From Psychromonas sp030397575 (GTDB taxonomy: Bacteria > Pseudomonadota > Gammaproteobacteria > Enterobacterales > Psychromonadaceae), in the NCBI RefSeq assembly GCF_046250175.1, contig NZ_CP176468.1: DNA of 64,000 nucleotides; one strand, given 5' to 3'. The notes below the pieces were generated by a model. That model did not search any database. It saw only the letters and a list, made by a program, of their open reading frames with translations, and was not told the origin of the DNA. Positions 44,196 through 53,012 of this stretch are shown here, piece by piece (within the stretch, counting starts at the first letter, position 1; every line of letters begins with the position of its first letter). The position numbers and the translations under genes were made by a program.

Positions 44196-44220
44196 GGGGT
44201 ATATAACCCCAGTGTGGTAT
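44196..44220. promoter_or_regulatory. palindromic element in the pot / luxR-type divergent promoter
   Basis: GGGGT-ATATA-ACCCC is a perfect 5-base inverted repeat, followed five bases later by GGTAT. Related ACCCC/GGTAT half-sites lie at 52043-52060 and 52909-52926, near the second LuxR-type gene. It could be the operator of one or both regulators. Confidence 0.45.
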
Positions 44221-44265
44221 GGTTTAATAAATATACATAATTTAATTATTTGATTAGGTAAAGGA

Positions 44266-45075
44266 ATGCAAATAACCAGCAACCTGCAAAGCAAGCAAGA
44301 TAAGGCATTAGGCGAGTTAGTGCGTCACTTGGATACCGCGAACTTTCCTGAAGCATTAAGTCACTTTGTAAGTAAGATTGTCACTTTCGATAACATGATC
44401 ATCATTGCTTATCATAAAGATCACAATCCCGAAGGGTTATATCGAGAGAGCAATGATGACAACGTTTATAATCAAGTAGATAACTACTATGTTAAAGCGG
44501 CTTATTTATTAGATCCTTTCTATGAAGGGGTATTAGGAGGAATACAATCAGGTATTCATCGTATCTTTGATCTTGCGCCAGACCAATTCAAACAAACGAC
44601 TTACTTCAAACAATATTACAGTAACACTACCTTAGTGGATGAATTTGCTCTGTTTTATGGGATTGCTCATGAAACAACCTTAACAGTCTGTTTTGGTAGA
44701 GATGAGAGTAGCGGCGTTCAATTTAGTAAAGGTGAGCTGAAAAGAATTAAATCCTACGAAACTATATTGTCAAGATTATGTGCATTCCATTGGCGACACT
44801 ATAAACCTAAAGAGGGCATAAATATTGTCCTGCAACCAGTCACCCAACGCCTAAGAGCGACCTTAAAAGAACAACATGATATTAGTCTCAGTCCAAGACA
44901 AGCGGAAGTTGCGCTGTATATATTACAAGGCCATTCCTCGCTTTCGATATCCCTTAATTTAAATATTAGTAAGGAAACAGTTAAAGTATTTCGTAAACAA
45001 CTTTATGCAAAATGTAATATCAGCTCACAAGCTGAATTATTTGCCTTATTGATGCCGATTCTCTCTTTATTGTAA
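44266..45075 (+). CDS. LuxR-type HTH transcriptional regulator (island copy 1)
   Basis: 269 residues. The C-terminal LuxR/FixJ helix-turn-helix is clear: LSPRQAEVALYILQGHSSLSI, then LNISKETVKVFRKQLYAK. The N-terminal 180 residues are a ligand-sensing region not obviously of the autoinducer-binding type. It shares YLLDPFY, GIHRIFDLAPDQF and further positions with the second LuxR-type protein of the island, so the two are paralogues. Likely a local regulator of the divergent transporter operon; the ligand is unknown. AAAGG overlaps the region right before the ATG. Confidence 0.9.
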   Translation: MQITSNLQSKQDKALGELVRHLDTANFPEALSHFVSKIVTFDNMIIIAYHKDHNPEGLYRESNDDNVYNQVDNYYVKAAYLLDPFYEGVLGGIQSGIHRIFDLAPDQFKQTTYFKQYYSNTTLVDEFALFYGIAHETTLTVCFGRDESSGVQFSKGELKRIKSYETILSRLCAFHWRHYKPKEGINIVLQPVTQRLRATLKEQHDISLSPRQAEVALYILQGHSSLSISLNLNISKETVKVFRKQLYAKCNISSQAELFALLMPILSLL

Positions 45076-45076
45076 C

Positions 45077-46003
45077 TTAAACCTCATTAAAAACTCGGTT
45101 AAATACTTCGGTCAGTAATGCAACTTTATTAGCTTCACGGGGTGTTTTTTTAGCCACTAAAGATAAATTAAATGGGTAAGTTATCTCACTAGGGCGAATG
45201 ATGCGCATCTCGCCTTGATTTAATTCCTCCTGAATATAACTTTGCGGCATAAACCCAATGTAACTTCCAGACATAATCATCGCTTTACGTGTATCAAATT
45301 GATACGACTTGGCCATTAGGTTTAATTTTTTCAATTGCTCACTACCAGAAGGCTCAATATCCACCCCAGGATGAATGGCAGGTACCTCAGCCAAATCAGC
45401 AGCACTAATTACAGTATCAACTTTATTAAAAAAAGGATGATCTTTACTGCAACATAAATAAACAGCCTCATCGGTAATATGTTGGTAGGTCAAGCCTTCT
45501 ATTTGTTGATATCCAGGAAATAAACCAATATGTGCTTTATCTTTTAATAATGACTTTTCAATATTAGCGATAGGTTCACTGTCTAATACCAGGTGTAAGT
45601 TTGGTGAATCTTGATGAATTATTTTAATCACTTGAGATAATTTATTTTGCGTTGTTTGATTTAATTGGTCAGCACATAAAATGACTAACTCACCGCTTAA
45701 TTCATTACTCAATGAGCCAACTAATAATGAAAAATCATTCAAGGAATCAAAGAGATTAATCACTGCGCGATAAACAGTGTGCCCATCCTCAGTTAAAGCA
45801 AAACCACCGCGGCCACGCAAACATAACTTCAGTTTCATACGTTCTTCAAGATTAGACATATGAATACTAATAGTAGAACGGGTGATCCCTAAAGCAGATT
45901 CGGCGGCAGAAAATCCTCCATTCTCGACCACAGAAACAAAGATCCGTAGTAAACGCAAATCATACTCTGCGATAGGTTTAGGAATTATCGACGACTTCTT
46001 CAT
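45077..46003 (-). CDS. LysR-family regulator next to gabD
   Basis: 308 residues. The N-terminal winged HTH reads LRIFVSVVENGGFSAAESAL then ITRSTISIHMSNLEERM; the remaining 200 residues are the periplasmic-binding-like effector domain. It is divergent from gabD-gabT and most likely controls them; the effector may be GABA or a precursor. It ends one base from the LuxR-type gene, tail to tail. Confidence 0.92.
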   Translation of the reverse strand: MKKSSIIPKPIAEYDLRLLRIFVSVVENGGFSAAESALGITRSTISIHMSNLEERMKLKLCLRGRGGFALTEDGHTVYRAVINLFDSLNDFSLLVGSLSNELSGELVILCADQLNQTTQNKLSQVIKIIHQDSPNLHLVLDSEPIANIEKSLLKDKAHIGLFPGYQQIEGLTYQHITDEAVYLCCSKDHPFFNKVDTVISAADLAEVPAIHPGVDIEPSGSEQLKKLNLMAKSYQFDTRKAMIMSGSYIGFMPQSYIQEELNQGEMRIIRPSEITYPFNLSLVAKKTPREANKVALLTEVFNRVFNEV

Positions 46004-46159
46004 AGTTTTACTCGCTTCAAACTTATTGTTTAAAGTTTTGTATTTAACCTTATTTTAAATTGTTATTCAATAAGCTCACAGAGCAAGTCTCGCCAATGAG
46101 ACTAGTGGCCAGTTCAAACTGTTAAGCATTTTTAAACATATATAAGCTTGGAGATAACC

Positions 46160-47617
46160 ATGAACGCATTACAAGATAAGCATTTACTCAAAACATTTTC
46201 CTACATCGATGGTAGTTGGCATAGCAGCGATTCATTCTTTAGCGTGACCAACCCAGCAACAGGCGAAGAACTTGCAAAGGTATGCAATGCTGGTGTGGCA
46301 GATACTAAACTTGCCGTAAAAGCAGCTAAAAAAGCATTAAAAAAGTGGTCGGCAAAATCAGCTAATGAGCGTTGTACTTTAATGCGAAACTGGTTCAATT
46401 TAATGATTCAACATCAAGATGACCTTGCACGTATTCTAACCTTAGAACAAGGTAAACCCTTTGCTGAAGCAAAAGGCGAGATTGGCTATGGTGCAGCATT
46501 TATAGAATGGTTTGCAGAAGAAGGCAAACGCGTTTATGGCGATACTATTCCAGGTCCATCAAGTGACAAACGTATTGTTGTTGTTAAACAGCCTGTGGGT
46601 GTTGTCGCTTCTATTACACCCTGGAACTTCCCTAATGCGATGATTGCACGAAAAGCAGCAGCTGCATTAGCGGCAGGTTGTACTTTTGTCGTTCGCCCAG
46701 CGGCATTAACACCACTTTCTGCACTCGCCATGGCTGAATTAGCAGAGCGCGCAGGTATTCCAGCAGGCGTATTCAATGTTGTTGCAGGTGATGACTCTAG
46801 AGGGATGGGTAAAGTGTTGACGCAGCATCCTGATATTGCAAAATTCACTTTCACTGGATCAACAGCAGTGGGTAAAACATTAATTGAACAATGTGCTTCA
46901 ACGGTAAAAAAAGTATCAATGGAATTAGGTGGTAACGCACCTTTCATCGTCTTTGATGACGCAGATATTGACGCAGCAGTGCAAGGAGCAATGGCTTCTA
47001 AATACCGTAATGCAGGTCAAACTTGCGTTTGTACTAATCGAATTTTTGTACAACGTTCGGTATTAGAAGAGTTTACTGAAAAATTTAAAACAGCCGTTGC
47101 CAGTCTAAATATCGGTGATGGCTTAACAAAAGACGTAGACATTGGCCCAATGATTTCTTCAAGTGCAGTTGATGGCGTTGAGAAATTAGTAACCGATTCT
47201 GTTGCTTTAGGTGCTAAGGTTTTATTAGGCGGTCAACGAGATAGCGCAGGTAATACTTTTTACCAACCCACCATTTTAACTAATGTGACCAACCAAATGC
47301 CCATTGCTCGCGAAGAAATTTTTGGTCCTGTTTCTCCTATCATTGCATTCGAAGATGAAGATCAAGTGTTAGCAATGGCCAACGACTGTGAAGTCGGATT
47401 AGCCGCTTACTTTTATTCTCGTGATATTGGCAGAGTATGGCGTGTATCAGAAGGTTTAGAATACGGCATGGTTGGTATTAATGAAGCAATGATTTCTAAT
47501 GCTGCAGCACCGTTTGGTGGTATCAAACAATCAGGTAGTGGTCGCGAAGGATCAAAATATGGTTTAGATGATTACTTAGAAATTAAATATTTATGTATGG
47601 GTGGTTTAGATAAATAA
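46160..47617 (+). CDS. gabD: succinate-semialdehyde dehydrogenase
   Basis: 485 residues from ATG with GGAG six bases upstream; a TTG 12 bases earlier overlaps that site and is rejected. Aldehyde dehydrogenase with PWNFPNAMIARKAAAALAAG, catalytic Glu in SMELGGNAPF and Cys in NAGQTCVCTNR, close to E. coli GabD. It oxidises succinate semialdehyde to succinate with NAD(P)+. It forms an operon with gabT. Confidence 0.93.
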   Translation: MNALQDKHLLKTFSYIDGSWHSSDSFFSVTNPATGEELAKVCNAGVADTKLAVKAAKKALKKWSAKSANERCTLMRNWFNLMIQHQDDLARILTLEQGKPFAEAKGEIGYGAAFIEWFAEEGKRVYGDTIPGPSSDKRIVVVKQPVGVVASITPWNFPNAMIARKAAAALAAGCTFVVRPAALTPLSALAMAELAERAGIPAGVFNVVAGDDSRGMGKVLTQHPDIAKFTFTGSTAVGKTLIEQCASTVKKVSMELGGNAPFIVFDDADIDAAVQGAMASKYRNAGQTCVCTNRIFVQRSVLEEFTEKFKTAVASLNIGDGLTKDVDIGPMISSSAVDGVEKLVTDSVALGAKVLLGGQRDSAGNTFYQPTILTNVTNQMPIAREEIFGPVSPIIAFEDEDQVLAMANDCEVGLAAYFYSRDIGRVWRVSEGLEYGMVGINEAMISNAAAPFGGIKQSGSGREGSKYGLDDYLEIKYLCMGGLDK

Positions 47618-47684
47618 GCCAAGCAAACTCTCTGACAATACAAACTATAAATAGCCAAACTCTTTATCTATCAGGAAGATGAAC

Positions 47685-48974
47685 ATGACAAACAGCAGTT
47701 TACAAAGTAGAAAAACACAAGCCTTCGCACGTGGGCAAGGCAACATTTATCCAATATATGTAGAGCATGCTAAAAATGCTGAGCTGTGGGATGTTGAAGG
47801 TCAACGTTATATCGACTTTGGGACTGGAATTGCAGTCTGCAATACCGGCCATAGCCATCCCAAAATTGTTGAGGCCGCAAAACAACAGATCGATAAATTT
47901 AGCCATACATGTGTCATGGTTAATCCTTATGAAGTTGCAGTCACGTTAGCGGAAAAACTAACAGCAGCAGCACCAGGTAACTCACCTAAAAAAGCAATTT
48001 TTGTGACCACGGGTGCTGAAGCAGTGGAAAACTGTGTGAAAATTGCCCGCGCACATACTGGTCGTCGTGGTGTCATTGCTTTTAATGGGGGGTTCCATGG
48101 CCGTACGAATTTAACCATGGCATTAACAGGCAAAGTAACACCTTATAAAAATTTATTTGGTCCGTTCCCTTCTGATATTTTCCATGCGCCTTTTCCTATG
48201 GATCGTCATGACGTATCTGTTAAAGATTCACTTAAAGCATTAAACAACTTATTTAAGGTAGATATCTGCCCTACTGATGTAGCTGCTATCATTGTTGAAC
48301 CCGTTCAAGGTGAAGGTGGTTTTTACGTGGCCCCACCTGAGTTTCTGCAAGCATTACGTGAGCTTTGTGACCAACACGGGATCATGTTAATTGCAGACGA
48401 AATTCAAACTGGCTTTGGCCGTACTGGTAAAATGTTTGCATTTGAGTATTCTGGTGTTGAACCTGATTTAATGACCATGGCCAAAGGTATTGCTGGCGGT
48501 TTCCCGATTTCAGCAGTTGTAGGTAAAAGCGAGATTATGGATGCACCACTGCCTGGTGGCTTAGGCGGTACTTATGGTGGTTCACCAGTTGCTTGCGCGG
48601 CTGCTTTAGCTGTTTTAGAGGTAATCGAAGAAGAAAACCTAGTACAACGCTCTGTTGAGATAGGTGATTTGTTTCATCAACGTTTAAGTCAATTACAACA
48701 ACAGCATCCTGACGTCATTCTAGATGTCAGAAATCAAGGTGCAATGATAGCCATTGAGTTTGTTAAAAATGGTGATGCTGAACAGCCAAACACCGCATTA
48801 ACCCAAGCTATTATTGCTAATGCTGCTGAACATGGTTTAGTACTTCTTGCCTGTGGTTTCTACGGTAATGTTATCCGCTTCCTACCAGCATTAACTATTT
48901 CAAACGAGATTATTAATGAAGGTTTAGATAAATTTACTCGTTTATTTAATAGCGTGGTAGATAAAAATAGTTAG
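47685..48974 (+). CDS. gabT: 4-aminobutyrate aminotransferase
   Basis: 429 residues. Two ATGs lie 6 bases apart; AGGAAG sits six bases before the second, which is chosen. Class III PLP enzyme: GTGIAVCNTGHSHP, TTGAEAVENCVKIARAHTG, ADEIQTGFGRTGKMFA and the PLP lysine in MAKGIAGGFP. It converts GABA and 2-oxoglutarate to succinate semialdehyde and glutamate. It follows gabD by 67 bases and is closed by a very strong terminator. Confidence 0.94.
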   Translation: MTNSSLQSRKTQAFARGQGNIYPIYVEHAKNAELWDVEGQRYIDFGTGIAVCNTGHSHPKIVEAAKQQIDKFSHTCVMVNPYEVAVTLAEKLTAAAPGNSPKKAIFVTTGAEAVENCVKIARAHTGRRGVIAFNGGFHGRTNLTMALTGKVTPYKNLFGPFPSDIFHAPFPMDRHDVSVKDSLKALNNLFKVDICPTDVAAIIVEPVQGEGGFYVAPPEFLQALRELCDQHGIMLIADEIQTGFGRTGKMFAFEYSGVEPDLMTMAKGIAGGFPISAVVGKSEIMDAPLPGGLGGTYGGSPVACAAALAVLEVIEEENLVQRSVEIGDLFHQRLSQLQQQHPDVILDVRNQGAMIAIEFVKNGDAEQPNTALTQAIIANAAEHGLVLLACGFYGNVIRFLPALTISNEIINEGLDKFTRLFNSVVDKNS

Positions 48975-49042
48975 TTAAATTGCTCCTCTTCCTAAACCTA
49001 TCCGCGGTATTCCCTGATAGGTTTTTATAAAGGCTGCTAACA

Positions 49043-49080
49043 AAAAATCCCCCCTAATGAATGCATTAGGGGGGATTTTT
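49043..49080. terminator. strong bidirectional terminator, gabT / aldehyde dehydrogenase
   Basis: A perfect 17-bp stem (arms beginning AAAAATCCCCCC and ending GGGGGGATTTTT) with a 4-base loop separates the convergent units and gives T-runs in both directions. Confidence 0.95.
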
Positions 49081-49106
49081 ATGAGTAACAGTATTATTAA
49101 CGACTA

Positions 49107-50597
49107 TTAGCTTAAATCAATCCAAGTGGTTTTCATCTCAGTATATTTATCAATAGAATGAAGAGATTTATCCCGTGCATTGCCTGACTGTTTCACACCA
49201 CCAAAAGGTGTTGTCGAATCACTGCCAGCCCAATTATTTATCCATACCATACCCGCTTGCAATACGCGTGCTGTTTTATGTGCTTTTTTCAGGTTATCAG
49301 TCCAGACCCCCGCTGCTAAGCCATACTTACTATCATTTGCTAAGCGAACAGCTTCTTCCCATGTTGTAAAAGTATTCACAGCAACAACAGGTCCAAAGAT
49401 TTCATTTTCAACAATGTTCATGTTTTGTTGCGTATCGGTAAAAATAGTTGGTTGTACAAAACAGCCTTGACCATCCACTGTGGCTTGTTTACCTCCGTAC
49501 AATAAATTAGCCCCTTCCCTAACGCCAGACTCAATAAAGCTAAGAATATTATCAAGGTGCTGCTGGTCAACAATAGCGCCCATATTGGTCTCTGGATTAA
49601 GGGGATCACCAAGAATAAATTTGTTCGCTTGTTCTACTAATAAGCTGATAAATTTATCTTTAATAGACTCTTCTATTAATAGCCGTGAAGTAGCAATACA
49701 CACTTCGCCTTGATTTGAAAAGATACCAAATGCAGCAGCAAACGCAGCAGCTTCTAAATCTTCACAATCGGCAAAAATAATACAAGGTGATTTACCACCA
49801 GCCTCAAGCCAAGTCCGTTTTAAGTTTGATTGCCCAGCATAGCCCATTAACTGACCCGCTACCTTGGTAGACCCAGTGAAGGTGATCACATCAACTTCAT
49901 TATGTAAGGCAAGTGCCTTACCGACTGTATGACCAAAGCCAGGTAAAACATTAAAAACACCATCTGGAATACCAGCTTCTTTTGCTAGCGTTGCTAAAAA
50001 CAGTGCACTCAATGGCGATTTCTCAGAAGGTTTCAAAATGACACTATTACCTGCCGCCAATGCAGGAGCAATTTTCCAACTAGCCATCATTAATGGATAG
50101 TTCCAAGGAACAATCGCCGCTACTACCCCAATCGGCTCATGGGTCATTAACGCCATACTGTTAGTATTAGTCGGTGAAATTTCACCATAAACTTTATCAA
50201 TTGCTTCGGCAGTCCAACGAAATGTTTCTACTGTATTAGGTAGATCAAAGCCAACGCAATCTGAAATAGGTTTCCCCATATCTAGGGTATCAATTAATGA
50301 CAAGGTATCGGTATGTTGTTCGATTAAATCGGCAAACTTTAATAATATTTTTTTGCGCTCTAAAGCAGGCTTTCTAGACCAAGTACCAGAATCAAATACC
50401 TGCTTCGCTGCTGCTACAGCAATGTTGGCATCTTCGCTATCACAACTTGCTACCTCAGCAAGTACATTTCCTGTAGCAGGGTTAATTGATGAAAATGTTT
50501 CCCCTGATTGCGCAGGAACAAATGTGCCATTGATAAAAGCATCCGTGTTAAATTTGATTGAGCTGGCCATCTCTTGCCATTGTGAGTAACTTTTCAT
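49107..50597 (-). CDS. aldehyde dehydrogenase, PuuC-like
   Basis: 496 residues from the ATG with GGAG six bases upstream; an ATG 12 bases earlier has no site. ALDH features: PWNYPLMMASWKIAPALAAG, FTGSTKVAGQLMGYAG, Glu in WLEAGGKSPC and catalytic Cys in NQGEVCIATSR. The C-terminus RDKSLHSIDKYTEMKTTWI resembles E. coli PuuC, which oxidises gamma-glutamyl-aminobutyraldehyde. With an aminotransferase and agmatine deiminase nearby, its aldehyde is probably 4-aminobutanal or a carbamoylated form. It sits upstream-to-downstream behind the M20 hydrolase and LuxR gene on the same strand. Confidence 0.9.
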   Translation of the reverse strand: MKSYSQWQEMASSIKFNTDAFINGTFVPAQSGETFSSINPATGNVLAEVASCDSEDANIAVAAAKQVFDSGTWSRKPALERKKILLKFADLIEQHTDTLSLIDTLDMGKPISDCVGFDLPNTVETFRWTAEAIDKVYGEISPTNTNSMALMTHEPIGVVAAIVPWNYPLMMASWKIAPALAAGNSVILKPSEKSPLSALFLATLAKEAGIPDGVFNVLPGFGHTVGKALALHNEVDVITFTGSTKVAGQLMGYAGQSNLKRTWLEAGGKSPCIIFADCEDLEAAAFAAAFGIFSNQGEVCIATSRLLIEESIKDKFISLLVEQANKFILGDPLNPETNMGAIVDQQHLDNILSFIESGVREGANLLYGGKQATVDGQGCFVQPTIFTDTQQNMNIVENEIFGPVVAVNTFTTWEEAVRLANDSKYGLAAGVWTDNLKKAHKTARVLQAGMVWINNWAGSDSTTPFGGVKQSGNARDKSLHSIDKYTEMKTTWIDLS

Positions 50598-50751
50598 TCC
50601 ATACTCCATGTTAAATGATTAATTTATTCAGGTACCAACTCAACACATATGAAGTTTATGTTGGTAAATAGTAGCTAGTTATAAAGTAGTTAATAGACAA
50701 GAGGTGATTGGTTATTAAATTTTCTCTTGTTTATTAGTTTATTTAGCGCCT

Positions 50752-51987
50752 TTATTTATTCGCTTCATTAAGTATCACATCAAACAGAATCTGACAGCCA
50801 TCTCCCACTTGATCTGGGCTAGAATATTCTGATTCATTGTGACTAATACCGCCAATAGAGGGGATAAAGATCATAGAGGTTGGCACTACACTGGCGATAT
50901 TAACAGCGTCATGTCCAGCACCACTGACTAAGCGTTGGTAAGTTAATCCAGAGTTTTCTACGGCATGACTAACAGCGGCAATACAAGCATCATTAAAGGC
51001 AACAGGAGGACTATCCCAAATATTATCAAGCTTAATTTCTACACCAGTGCTTTCTGCCACGTTTTTAATAACTTGTTTCGCTTGTACTTCTAAGTCAGAT
51101 AAACCCGCTAACTCAGCATGACGTAAATCTAGTGTAAAGGTTACATCTCCGGGAATAACATTGCGTGAACCTTTGATTATAGCTAACTCACCCACTGTAC
51201 AACGCGCACCTTCAGCTTCACCTCTTTCAGCAATTTGATAAAGTTCGTTAAACACTTGTGTTGCAGCATAAAGAGCGTCTTTACGGTAACTCATTGGTGT
51301 TGGGCCGGCATGTGCAGAGGTACCCGTTAGGGTAACGTCATACCAGCGCATGCCTAACACACCCGTAACGATCCCAACTTGTTTATTTTCTTGCTCTAGT
51401 ACTGGGCCCTGCTCGATATGTAACTCGAAGAACTTATGCAGGTCACGTTGCCCGACTTCATCATCTCCCATGTACCCTATTGCACGCAAAGCTTCTGCAA
51501 TGCTGATACCGTCACTATCTATTTGTTGATGTGCGTATTCTAAATCAAATTTTCCACTGTATACTCCAGAAGAAACCATAGCAGGAGCAAAACGCGAGCC
51601 CTCTTCATTAGTCCAAACAGACACTTCAATGGGACGACTGGTTGTGATGTTTTGGTCATTTAAACTACGAATCACCTCTAGACCTGCAAGACAACCATAA
51701 ATACCATCGAACTTACCACCAGTAGGTTGTGTATCTAAATGACTTCCTGTGCCAATAGCTGCAACTCTTTGTTCACTGCCTTCACGGCGAGCAAATATAT
51801 TACCCATTTTATCAATATGAATTGAACAACCAGCTTTAATACACCAGTCAATAAATAGATCACGTCCCTGTTTATCAATATCAGTCAGAGCAAGACGACA
51901 ACAGCCTCCTTTTTCTGTAGCACCAATTTTAGCCATTTCCATCAGGCTATCCCAGAGTCTACTTTGATTAATTCTTGGGTTGTTCAT
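50752..51987 (-). CDS. N-carbamoyl amino acid hydrolase (M20, ureidopropionase/HyuC-like)
   Basis: 411 residues, usual length. Metal site: GSHLDTQPTGGKFDG, TNEEGSRFAP, ELHIEQGPVLE and C-terminal GISHNESEYSS. The residues that in this family hold the substrate carboxylate and carbamoyl group are present: His in SAHAGPTPM, Asn in RNVIPGD, Arg in LDLRHAEL. The family splits N-carbamoyl amino acids (including N-carbamoyl-beta-alanine) to amino acid, CO2 and ammonia. The TQPTGG form of the first motif is the one I associate with beta-ureido acid enzymes. Context suggests 4-ureidobutyrate. AAGGAGG lies four bases before the ATG. Confidence 0.9.
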   Translation of the reverse strand: MNNPRINQSRLWDSLMEMAKIGATEKGGCCRLALTDIDKQGRDLFIDWCIKAGCSIHIDKMGNIFARREGSEQRVAAIGTGSHLDTQPTGGKFDGIYGCLAGLEVIRSLNDQNITTSRPIEVSVWTNEEGSRFAPAMVSSGVYSGKFDLEYAHQQIDSDGISIAEALRAIGYMGDDEVGQRDLHKFFELHIEQGPVLEQENKQVGIVTGVLGMRWYDVTLTGTSAHAGPTPMSYRKDALYAATQVFNELYQIAERGEAEGARCTVGELAIIKGSRNVIPGDVTFTLDLRHAELAGLSDLEVQAKQVIKNVAESTGVEIKLDNIWDSPPVAFNDACIAAVSHAVENSGLTYQRLVSGAGHDAVNIASVVPTSMIFIPSIGGISHNESEYSSPDQVGDGCQILFDVILNEANK

Positions 51988-52042
51988 TACACCTCCTTAT
52001 TATCTGTTTGCCTTGATAATAAGGAGCATCCGATAGCAAACC

Positions 52043-52060
52043 TATACCCCTACAGGTATA
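52043..52060. promoter_or_regulatory. palindrome upstream of the M20 hydrolase gene
   Basis: TATACC-CCTACA-GGTATA is a perfect 6-base inverted repeat 55 bases before the hydrolase start. A further GGGGTATA half-site lies at 52087-52094. Shares ACCCC/GGTAT half-sites with elements at 44196 and 52909, so it is a candidate operator for the LuxR-type regulators. Confidence 0.5.
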
Positions 52061-52095
52061 AGTTATCTAGAATGGTTGCTTAGAGAGGGGTATAT

Positions 52096-52866
52096 TTATG
52101 AGAGGGTGCGTAAATGATTAATAAATTGTGAGAATAATTCTGACTCTCTACAGATATCCAGTTTCATATAAATGCTTTTACGGTGCACCTTAATTGTTCC
52201 CACACTGATATTCAACGACTCAGAAATTGATTTAGATGAATGTCCTTGCAATATCAAACCAGTTATTTGTTTTTCACGAGGCGTCAATACGTTACTATCA
52301 AAAGTATTAATTGCATATTCTAAGGAGTAACGTGATTGCTCATCATGCACATACTGGGAAAATTGTGTATTCCAAAATTGTTTACTCATTGCTTGTAAAA
52401 TAGGCTGTACACTCTTTAATCGATTAAGCTCAACACGACTAATTCCACCTAATTTTGATGTTCTACCTAAAGAGATAGTAAACACCACACCATTATCAAA
52501 ACGGGTGACAAAAATTATCTCATCACTTAAATCAAAATCGCTGTAACAACTTTTATATTGCTCTGTATTATTAAATTGATCTGGGGCGAGATCTCGCAAA
52601 CGGTATAAACCGTCGTTCAACCCATTTTCTATAGCGTTAAAAAGCGGATCTAATAAATAGGCTTTATTAAGAAAGCGATGAATTTTCTTCTGCGATTCAA
52701 TCTGATACGAAGTGTGAACAACGATCGGTTTGAATTGTTGTTTATAGGTAGCAACTAACCAAGTATCGAAATGCGCTAAGTCTTGTAGACTTTCAATCAT
52801 GACACCAGGCCAACTCTGTAGCGACATATGATTGATCATATTTGCTATTGATTTATTCCAATCCAT
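52096..52866 (-). CDS. LuxR-type HTH transcriptional regulator (island copy 2)
   Basis: 256 residues. C-terminal HTH: LTPREKQITGLILQGHSSKS, then LNISVGTIKVHRKSIYMKL. The N-terminal domain parallels the first island copy (AYLLDPLFNAIENGLNDG, YRLRDLAPDQFNN, WNTQFS). It lies between the hydrolase/dehydrogenase pair and the divergent aminotransferase-aguA-nhaC run, with a palindrome on each side, so it likely controls both. AAAGGA precedes the ATG. Confidence 0.9.
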   Translation of the reverse strand: MDWNKSIANMINHMSLQSWPGVMIESLQDLAHFDTWLVATYKQQFKPIVVHTSYQIESQKKIHRFLNKAYLLDPLFNAIENGLNDGLYRLRDLAPDQFNNTEQYKSCYSDFDLSDEIIFVTRFDNGVVFTISLGRTSKLGGISRVELNRLKSVQPILQAMSKQFWNTQFSQYVHDEQSRYSLEYAINTFDSNVLTPREKQITGLILQGHSSKSISESLNISVGTIKVHRKSIYMKLDICRESELFSQFINHLRTLS

Positions 52867-52908
52867 AACTGTCCTTTAGTGTAATAAAAGATGAATAAAT
52901 TAACTATT

Positions 52909-52926
52909 TACCCCCCTAGCGGTATA
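52909..52926. promoter_or_regulatory. palindrome-like element in the luxR-type / aminotransferase promoter
   Basis: TACC-N8-GGTA, reading TACCCCCCTAGCGGTATA, resembles the perfect TATACC-N6-GGTATA repeat at 52043. It lies 87 bases before the aminotransferase start and 43 bases before the regulator start. Confidence 0.42.
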
Positions 52927-53012
52927 TCAAACATCTTAGCACTGATAGTAATTTAAAAAGCATGATATATCTTCAATGATACTTACTTCATAATAAACAA
53001 TGGGTTATAAAT

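Noticed and set aside
44266..45075. Quorum-sensing LuxR with a synthase
   Set aside because: The N-terminal domain lacks a recognisable autoinducer-binding pattern, and no LuxI-type gene is in the window; the amine-catabolic context explains it better.
50752..51987. Allantoate amidohydrolase
   Set aside because: Same superfamily, but no purine catabolic genes are near, and the first metal motif reads like ureido-acid hydrolases.
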